DNA of 64,000 nucleotides from Rusavskia elegans (taxonomy: Eukaryota > Ascomycota > Lecanoromycetes > Teloschistales > Teloschistaceae). Under the pieces are notes generated by a model that was given only the letters and a program-made list of their open reading frames with translations, was not told the DNA's origin and made no database searches. Position numbers and translations under genes: made by a program. The stretch lies in the NCBI GenBank assembly GCA_011316305.1, contig SAUG01000074.1, forward strand, positions 291,292 through 355,291. Reading direction: 5' to 3'. Of this stretch, positions 56,566-64,000 are shown piece by piece. Each line of letters begins with the position of its first letter. Position 1 is the stretch's first letter.

Positions 56566-59265
56566 ATGGCTCGAGTCTATTCCATCGAATTCTTGTTACG
56601 CCTTCGTCCAAGAGCCATGCAGCATCCGTTCCGCCAACCACTAAACCCCCCTGAAGCGACGTTGATCCAGAAGCATGCGGGCTTCGCTCGGTTCCTCAAA
56701 CAACATGCATCACCACCGCACCATCGTGTGACTGCAGGTGGCCGCATTGTACCTGCTGGCCCGCTGTCTCCTCCTCCGTTCCAGCTACTACCGTCCATCA
56801 ATGCGGTTGTTAGTAATCCTTACAGCAGATCGGTGGCCGAGAAATCCAACGTGCCTGAGACTTCAAACAAAGGATCAAGCAACCCCAAAACACCTTACGG
56901 GACGCCTCTAGCACAGCAAAACGTGAACGCCAATCGTCCTCGGCCTTTTGACATTCCACACCCAGCCAGCGGTAACGTGGGGACTACCCAAGCTTCGCAA
57001 ACTCAAGCTCCCCTGATCAACCAATTCGGCACGAACCTTGGACCACTTCCACCTGGAGCCCACCCCATAGGATTTCTACTCGACGGGTCTCCGCTGGTCT
57101 ACTTTGATGGTGTGAGTTATCAGAGCTATTGGGATGGTACCAGCACAATCCTGAAACCTCTTCAACTTTCGGTCCCACATATGGGATACAACGCTCCAGC
57201 CTACTCCCAGATGGCGTTGGGGCCTCAATTCTATGGCTCTCATGGCTCAATTGGTACAGGTTATCCCCAAGATGCTTTCAGCTCACTGCAGTTCACGGAT
57301 GGGATCAATGATGCTCGAGAGCAGACCCAGCAGCTTGACACGGCATCTTCGCAAAATCTCGCCTTTCTACACAGTCAATTGAGCTCCCAGTTGACAAGCC
57401 TAGATAGATACGTGGCATTGCACCTTCATGAGTTTCCTCCAGCTGAGCATGCGCGCTGCACAGCAATGAGGAGGCAGCTTGTCGAGCAACTGGACAATCT
57501 CAGGGTGAGCAAAGGGAGCGCTGATCCCTTGAAGCCTACGAATGGTAAAATGTATGGATCGTATGCTGCTGCTGCTCCTTGGCCGGCCACGAATGTATCT
57601 ACTGAGCCTACACACTTGTCATCTGGCGTTTCGGCCAATACCAATAGTCGGGCCGTCCATCCCACTACACCTGTTGCATCAGGACTTGCCACAAGTCAAG
57701 GCTACAGCTCCGGACCCAATGGTCGGTCGGTACCTCCGGTCAAGTCCAGAAAATGCCTGAGCCCAGATGCACCCCCATTCGTACCAGGCGCCACGGCAGC
57801 TCTGACGGACGGTGCTCATGTCAGCCAACGTACAAAGCCTTCCACTCTTCAAACGCTCGAGCGTCGAGAGCAGCATGGATACTCTGACGACTGTAAGGAC
57901 CATACGACGGACAAATCCATGCTTCAAAAAGCCCAGATGGGGTCGGGGAAGCTTAGCATGGATCTCAGCTCCAGTAATGACCCTGAATCAGCAGTTCCGC
58001 ACGTGAGCATGAGTGAGATCGAATACGCCAATACGCCAGGCTTCAACCCGCCGGGGGCACCCAAAGTCTACTGCACAACAGCCAGCGAGTTCCAGGAAGT
58101 CATTCGTCGGGTGCGACAACAAGCGCAGATGTATGGATGCAAAGGTGGGCAGAGCAAAGACCCTGCCTACGATGCTGAACAGGATGTCCGTTGGGCCATG
58201 GCCGACGGTGAGCCCATTCCATTGGCTAGATCTCCTGCGGATCACCTTACACAACCCCGCCCGTGGAATTGGGACGATTCGACGTTCAACTGCCGTCGGC
58301 AGATCTCAATCAGTCCGTTGTGGGCCAAGAATACGGTGGCACACGGAGTCCTCCAACAGTCAACGGACTCCACAGGGCACACTAATCGTTCACGTGCCGA
58401 CGGCTGGGTCACGAATTCTCAAAAAGCTTCAGATTATAGATCGGCTCCCTATGGGGCAGAGAGTCACGACTCGTGTGATAGTCATACGGAACGAAGCCAT
58501 CCTTCGTCGAGGAAGGGCATTCAAGAGATGGTGTATCGTCAGTGTGGACAGACATCACGGCCTGATCAGCAAACGCCCAGTGAAGGAGTGAAAGCCAGCA
58601 AGTTGAGGGATGCGGACCATGATGCATTATCATTCGATTCCCAAGGCATACCCTACTCGGAAGTGTACGACGCAGGGAACTTGTATGGGTGTTTCTTTCT
58701 GGAAACATGTCGGTCTGCCTGCTGACAGGCGGATAGTGCACGCAGCAAACCGAAAGCCAAGGTGAACTTGCCGCCGGCTCATGGCCACCCGGCCTCAAGT
58801 GAAGCAGCTGAAGAGCACCGCCCGGAAGATCTCCAGGCCGTTCAGTTCGTCAAGTAAGTCAAGCTTGGATTATTGTGAGAGCATGGTGCATAATGCTAAT
58901 GCTCGGGTTGAAGAGTACCCAGCGACGACACATCGCACGGGTTCCTCCGTGGACTGCTCAAGAGCCCACGTTACAGCGCAGCCCGAGCGCATAAGAGCGA
59001 GCCTGTCGACCAGACGCCGTACTACATGAACGTCGAGGCTCGTTCTCATCAGGATCGGGCCCAGCGGCTCGCCAACAAGGAAAATGTCCAATCGGACGAC
59101 TACGACAACGGTACGAGCACGTACGGTAAAGGGTTGAGCCGCAAGATCAAGGGGTCGTCAATGCTTCAGCAAAGTGCGGTGCAGGAGATGCTTGCTCATA
59201 AAGCACGGTCATCACTGGCGGCATCCAGCTACTATGCAGTGGGTTCTCATTCCAATCATCTGTAG
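56566..59265 (+). CDS. large low-complexity protein, unknown function
   Basis: Exons 56566-58682, 58737-58853 and 58914-59265 join to 861 aa; a start at MQHPFRQPLN (56617) is an alternative. I recognise no domain. The start has [20 protein letters not shown] and FARFLKQHASPPH, which look structured. The next 250 residues are Gly/Pro/Ser/Tyr-rich, with PIGFLLDGSPLVYFDGVSYQ as an ordered insert. A short helical region HLHEFPPAEHARCTAMRRQL (about 287-310) follows, then a disordered part and another ordered segment (NPPGAPKVYCTTASEFQEVI, VRWAMADGEPIP). The end is basic: RAQRLANKENVQ, then GLSRKIKGSSML. The three-exon model keeps frame across both junctions. It could be a fungal RNA-granule or cell-surface scaffold, but that is speculation. 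Confidence 0.7.
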
Positions 59266-60201
59266 AGCTATCGTCTTTTGTGTGGGTCGAGGGGGGTTAG
59301 TATCAGCACATGGCATCGTTTGAAGGGTACCCGTGTATACGGTCATTCTCTGTACGGGTCGGCAGTCACCATCAGCACGTGGCATACTTTGAAGCGTTGC
59401 AGCGTGTATGGGCTAGACTTGTATAGGTCACATTTCTTTGGACGGATCGATAGTCACCATCAGCACATGGCCAAAGCAAGTACTTTAGTTTTATTAGTCG
59501 AACCAATCTCTCATGGCAATACATTATGACTCCATGGAAGGCATGGATTGTTCTTGCAAAGCTTGAGAAGATTGGTTGTGAGAATGGAGAGACAGCAAAG
59601 TTGAGTAGGTGGTACGGCTACCTTACAGCTTGTACCCCCACTGCGACTGATTCTTAACACGAGCCACGGCGGGAGGAACAGCCCTGTTGTCAGGAACGGT
59701 GGGTGGTGGCGTGGGTACCAAGTTCCCGGGATGTCTAGGCGTGGCGACCACCCGATCCATCTATCTGCAAACGGTAATTCCACCACCACTATGAACAAAT
59801 CCGGCGGTTCGTTCCGAGAATTTGCTTATTCCTTTATCGGATTTGATCAGCCAACGAAATCTCCCTTCTGAAGCACGCCGATAGCTCAACCCATTTTGCT
59901 TTACGCTTTCAACACTTAAACCGTGCCATCTGCTATTATTCACCAAGGTTGTTTGCCAAATTATACCGTCTCCAATGGCCGCTCCTGGAGCTCGATTGCG
60001 CTCCACGTCCTTCGCTTTCTGTCGCATCCGCCTGCGTCCTGGTCGATGAAGACCCATCCTCCCATCTGCTAAACAACACCCCATCAACCACTACCTTACC
60101 GGCCGTTGCGTGGCACTATCGGAATGGCCTGCTCATCGGGCTTTCGGTGCAATGGCTGCCAGCCTTGATTGCCTCGATACTTTATTTCACTACCGGACGC
60201 C
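59266..60201. other. gene-free stretch upstream of GDE1
   Basis: Holds the tandem repeats described next and about 700 bp with no recognised gene, including the likely GDE1 promoter and 5' UTR. Confidence 0.4.
59298..59475. repeat. imperfect tandem repeat with CACGTG/CACATG cores
   Basis: Three units begin AGT(CACC)ATCAGCAC[A/G]TGGC at about 59298, 59363 and 59451. The first two continue with TTTGAAG..., a GTGTAT segment and a GTACGGGTC/GTATAGGTC segment; the third is cut short after CAAAG. The middle unit carries a perfect CACGTG (59376-59381), the others CACATG. Confidence 0.7.
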
Positions 60202-63200
60202 ATGAAGTTCGGACGCAATCTTCCCCGCAACCAGGTGCCTGAATGGGCATCTGCCTACATCAAGTACAAGAGCTTGAAAAAGCTCATCAAATCCGCTGCT
60301 GATACTGCCGATACCGCCGGCAAGTCTGCTCATGCCGCTGAACATGCCCCATGCTAATCCCCGGCTAGAGTTCTTCTATTCTTTAGACCGCAACCTCGAA
60401 GATGTCGATGTGTTTTACAACAAGAAATACGCTGATGCTGCTCGCCGCCTTAAGCTCCTGCAGGACAGGTACGGCAGGGTCACCGAGTCGCTAAATATCA
60501 TGGACAAGGATGAGCTGGAAGATCTGATGGGCGCTTTGCTGGAACTTCGTGGTCAACTAAGGAAGCTACAATGGTACGGTGAGGTGAACAGACGAGGCTT
60601 CATCAAGATCACCAAGAAGCTCGACAAGAAACTTGGCCACCTCTCCATCCAGCAAAAGTACCTCGAAACCAAGGTCGATACCAAGCATTTCGCCACCAAC
60701 CTGGCTCTGTCCGAAATGGTCAAATCCATCAATGACTGGCTTTCCGTGCTGGGGGATATCAAGATCCCGGACGATGCCAGCTCCACCCATTCGGCTCACT
60801 CGATTCAGAGAGTATCTTCGAAAGCAGTCCCCGACCTCCCTACCTCTTTGCTTGAGAGCATAGACCATGCCCTTCGTACCGACAATGCAGAAAGCTTATC
60901 GAGGATTATCAACGAGGCCAATTTCGGAACGGAGTGTTCTCCGAAAACGCTTTCGTCTGCGCTGGCTCAGAATCTGCTGCAGCGAGCCGTTGCCTACAGA
61001 TCCAAGGGTTGCATCGACAAGATTCTCGACCATGTCGATACAATGAAGGATGAAGACGATATCAACAACCGGAATTGCATCCATCGCCTCGTTGTATCAA
61101 TGGGGAGGACCATGACTGGGGAGGAATACGACGGTGAAGCAGAAAGTCCCAGATACGTAGCGCTGGAACAGTCACAGTACATCACCCCAGCTGCGCCCCC
61201 AATGCTGGGCCCTCCAATGTCGTTTCACAAAGAGCTGGATGGCATTACCAGACTGAGCCGCGATGACAAGTCCGTCATCATCCTACGATACCTCCTCGAA
61301 AAACTTCGACCACACCAACGAAACGCTCTACAAGCCACAGACATCTATGGCCGGATGCCGTTACATTATGCCGCACAGTATGGATTCGTCGTGATATGTC
61401 AGATCATCATCTCCCACATGCAGGCATGGGGACTTTTCGAGATTTGTGATGGCGTTGACGCGCCTTTCTGGCAAGACACCGATGGCTTGGCGCCTCTACA
61501 GCTCAGCGTTATCGGTGGCCATTATCTGACGGCCCGCGTCCTGCTGGAGTCTGAAGATTGGAGAGGCGTCAATGATCGTAAGGCTGCCGTACAGAAGCAC
61601 ATGTCCAGATCCGGTGAGATTTTGGCTCTTGCTACCAAGTCGAATTTTGTAGCCATCGTCCAACTTCTCGCGAAAGCGGGCGTCGATCTGGATTATCAGG
61701 ACGACCAGGGCGAAACAGCGCTTCACCTCGCGGCTCGCTTTGGGCATGTCGAATGTGCCAGGGTGCTCCTTGAAGGCTCTGATACTCAACAAGCGAATAT
61801 CGAGCTGGCCGAAAATGTGTTTGGATGGACCCCACTGTTCATTGCCAGCGTCGAAGGCCATCTCTGTATCGTTGAGTTGCTTGTTGATGCTAAAGCCGAT
61901 CTTGACAAGGCGGATACTTCAGGGTGGACTGCACAAGAGCATGCGGCCTTAAGGGGTCATATTAACATCGCTGAGAAGTTAGCAACTTTTGCAGTAACAA
62001 CGGAGAAGTGGGATTCGAAGAATTCGCCCACGGTACCTTCATCCCTTGCCGGATCCACCAGTGGTAACATGGAGAAGAAAGTCAAAAGGACGGTCAATGG
62101 CAATGGAAACACTCCTGTCAGCATCACGGAGCCGATAAAAACGTTCGGCCACCGCTATCTTACGAAGGAAAGCATGATCTTGGTCAGCCTGGGAAGCATG
62201 GACATGCGAAAGTCGATCCAGGCAGTATGTCTGGACCGTATTCCTCTCAAGAGTGCTCACACAACGCAACTTGATACTGCACTGTCAATAGTTGTGTCCG
62301 CGACGGGTGCTAATGGCGAGCCCTTTATCATTGATCTACCTGTGCAGGACAATATCAACACAGAGCCCATCGTGTTCACGGCTACTGACGCCACCAAAGT
62401 CAAGCTCCTGTTCGACATTGTGCATACCTATGCTGGGAACAGCAACCAGGTTGTAGGCCGTGGTGTAGCCCTCTTGTCCAGCATCAAACCCAGTATCGGA
62501 TCGCAAAGAATCACGCTGCAGGGCGATGTTGCGGTGCCTATCGTCGCTGCCAGTACTCTGGAAGTCATCGGCTCCGTCAATTTCAATTTTCTCGTCATCA
62601 AACCCTTTTCACATCCAAACATGACCATAACGGAGAATCAGACGTACTGGAAAAGCATGTCTTCCACGATGGTTATCGGTCACCGCGGTCTCGGCAAGAA
62701 CGTTGCTGCGAGAAGGTCTTTACAACTGGGGGAAAACACGATACAGTCATTCATCGCCGCAGCCAATCTAGGCGCCTCCTATGTTGAGTTTGACGTTCAG
62801 TTGACCAAGGACCATGTCCCTGTGATCTACCACGATTTCCTTGTTAGTGAAACTGGCATCGACGCCCCAGTGCATACCCTTACCCTTGAGCAATTCCTCC
62901 ACATCAACGACAGCCGCACACCTCGAGCCTCACGACCGACTTCCCCAGTTCTCAAACACCAAGACCTCCCGAAAATCAAAACAGCAGACCCTCGACGAAA
63001 CCGCTCAATGTCGCTAGGCTATTCTAACCAGGACGGCGACCCAGACATGTCCGAACGCATGAAACATACCCGCGATTTCAAAGAAAAGGGCTACAAAGGC
63101 AATAGTCGCGGCAACTTTATCCAAGCTCCCTTCACCACCCTAGAAGAAATGTTTAAGAAACTGCCTCAGCATGTGGGGTTCAACATCGAGATGAAATACC

Positions 63201-63733
63201 CCATGCTTCACGAGAGCGAGGAGCAGGAAATGGACACCTATGCCGTGGAATTGAACTCGTTCGTCGATACGGTTCTGACGAAAGTGTATGACCTGGGCCA
63301 CAATCGTCCGATCATCTTCTCGAGCTTCAACCCAGATATCTGCCTCCTGCTATCGTTCAAGCAGCCGAGTATTCCCGTCCTCTTCCTCACCGACGCGGGC
63401 ACGTATCCCGTAGGCGATATCAGGGCGAGCAGTCTGCAAGAAGCCGTTCGTTTCGCGAGTCGGTGGAATCTGCTCGGTATTGTGGCGGCGGCCGAGCCGT
63501 TGGTGCTGTGTCCGCGGTTGGTGAAAGTTGTCAAGGAAAGCGGACTGGTGTGCGTGAGTTATGGGACGTTGAATAATGATGGGGAGAAAGTAAAGTTGCA
63601 GGTTGATGAGGGGATTGATGCGGTGATTGTGGATAGTGTTTTGGCCATCAGGAAGGGATTGACGGGTAAAGATCGGGAGAAGGATAGGCTTTCGAATGGG
63701 GCAACTGTGATGGATTGGGTCAAGGTTGGCTGA
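60202..63733 (+). CDS. gde1: glycerophosphodiester phosphodiesterase GDE1 (SPX-ankyrin-GDPD)
   Basis: Exons 60202-60319 and 60369-63733 give 1160 aa. The SPX domain (residues 1 to about 150) opens MKFGRNLPRNQVPEWASAYI, then KYKSLKKLIKSAA, EFFYSLDRNLEDVDVFYNKK and RRGFIKITKKLDKKLGH with the Lys cluster that binds inositol pyrophosphates. Ankyrin repeats follow (about 360-580: GRMPLHYAAQYG, GETALHLAARFGH, GWTPLFIASVEGH, GWTAQEHAALRGH), a linking domain, and the GDPD barrel from about 805: VIGHRGLGKN, LGENTIQSF, VEFDVQLTKDHVPVIYHDF, NIEMKYPM. The catalytic His, Glu and Asp are present, which favours GDE1 over the degenerate Pho81 paralogue. It splits glycerophosphocholine into choline and glycerol-3-phosphate. 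The 49-nt intron has a GC donor (GCAAGT), an AG acceptor and a GCTAATC branch point; without splicing, exon 1 hits a stop. Confidence 0.93.
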
Positions 63734-64000
63734 GCCGCGACGGTGACGAGTATCCTAAGGCTGAACCTGAAGCCTTCCATCATGATCTGAATAGGAATGA
63801 GATCTTCCGACGCCCGACTATTAGGGGCGTAATATTAGGGCAAATTTGGCGTATCAGGAAGAACTCGAGTACTAGACTCGTATTACGCATGCCTTCGAAA
63901 ACCTCCCAGAAACATGGCATACTTTTAGACTCATACTTTTTCATCCCATTAATCATACCCTCCACTGTTCCTATCCAGATCCCCCCTTCCCCCCGCCCCC
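63734..64000. other. 3' region of GDE1 to window edge
   Basis: No gene seen; the edge is a C-rich run. Confidence 0.3.

Overview
The window is nuclear DNA of a filamentous ascomycete (Pezizomycotina). Genes are dense and on both strands. Most are split by short introns of about 45 to 120 nt with GTAAGT/GTATGT donors and CTAAC/CTGAC-like branch points. The proteins match fungal-specific families (DUF7580, PTH11-type rhodopsin domain, GDE1, UVE1, PGA2, DASH Dad3). I cannot fix the genus; a dothideomycete is a plausible guess only. Exon joins below were worked out by hand from reading frame, GT-AG sites and family conservation.

Layout. 0-4.8 kb is accessory-like: the first exon of a gene running off the left edge, gene-poor DNA, and a DUF7580 gene interrupted by one in-frame TAG. 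4.8-8.5 kb holds two zinc alcohol dehydrogenases (an ADH6-type and a butanediol-dehydrogenase type), both on the minus strand, flanking a small CENP-S/MHF1 histone-fold gene. 9.3-25.3 kb is mostly housekeeping: PGA2, a 945-aa disordered protein with Cys pairs, the UV endonuclease UVE1, GAR transformylase (ADE8), mitochondrial uS19, MRE11 and an aldehyde dehydrogenase. 25.3-33.3 kb is a second accessory block: simple repeats, a truncated rhodopsin-domain relic, one apparently intact cytochrome P450 and a decayed ABC-G transporter. 33.3-39.2 kb returns to core genes: ARP3, TRM2, mitochondrial uS5 and DASH Dad3. About 2 kb without genes follows and holds a tRNA-like structured element near 40.6 kb. 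41.2-59.3 kb holds the inositol hexakisphosphate kinase KCS1, a small predicted secreted protein, an AT-hook protein, an MFS permease, a Tbf1/TRF-type telomere-repeat binding protein and an 861-aa protein I do not recognise. 60.2-63.7 kb holds GDE1 (SPX, ankyrin, GDPD).

Functional themes. Four genes serve genome maintenance (MHF1, UVE1, MRE11, TBF1). Two are mitoribosomal small-subunit proteins (uS19m, uS5m). KCS1 makes inositol pyrophosphates, the ligands sensed by SPX domains such as that of GDE1. No CRISPR array, intact transposon or complete biosynthetic cluster was seen. The least ordinary observations are splicing features (a GC-AG intron in GDE1, a 7-nt microexon in ADE8), a single nonsense change in an otherwise open DUF7580 gene, a Gly-to-Arg change in a Rossmann glycine motif, and the tRNA-like element.
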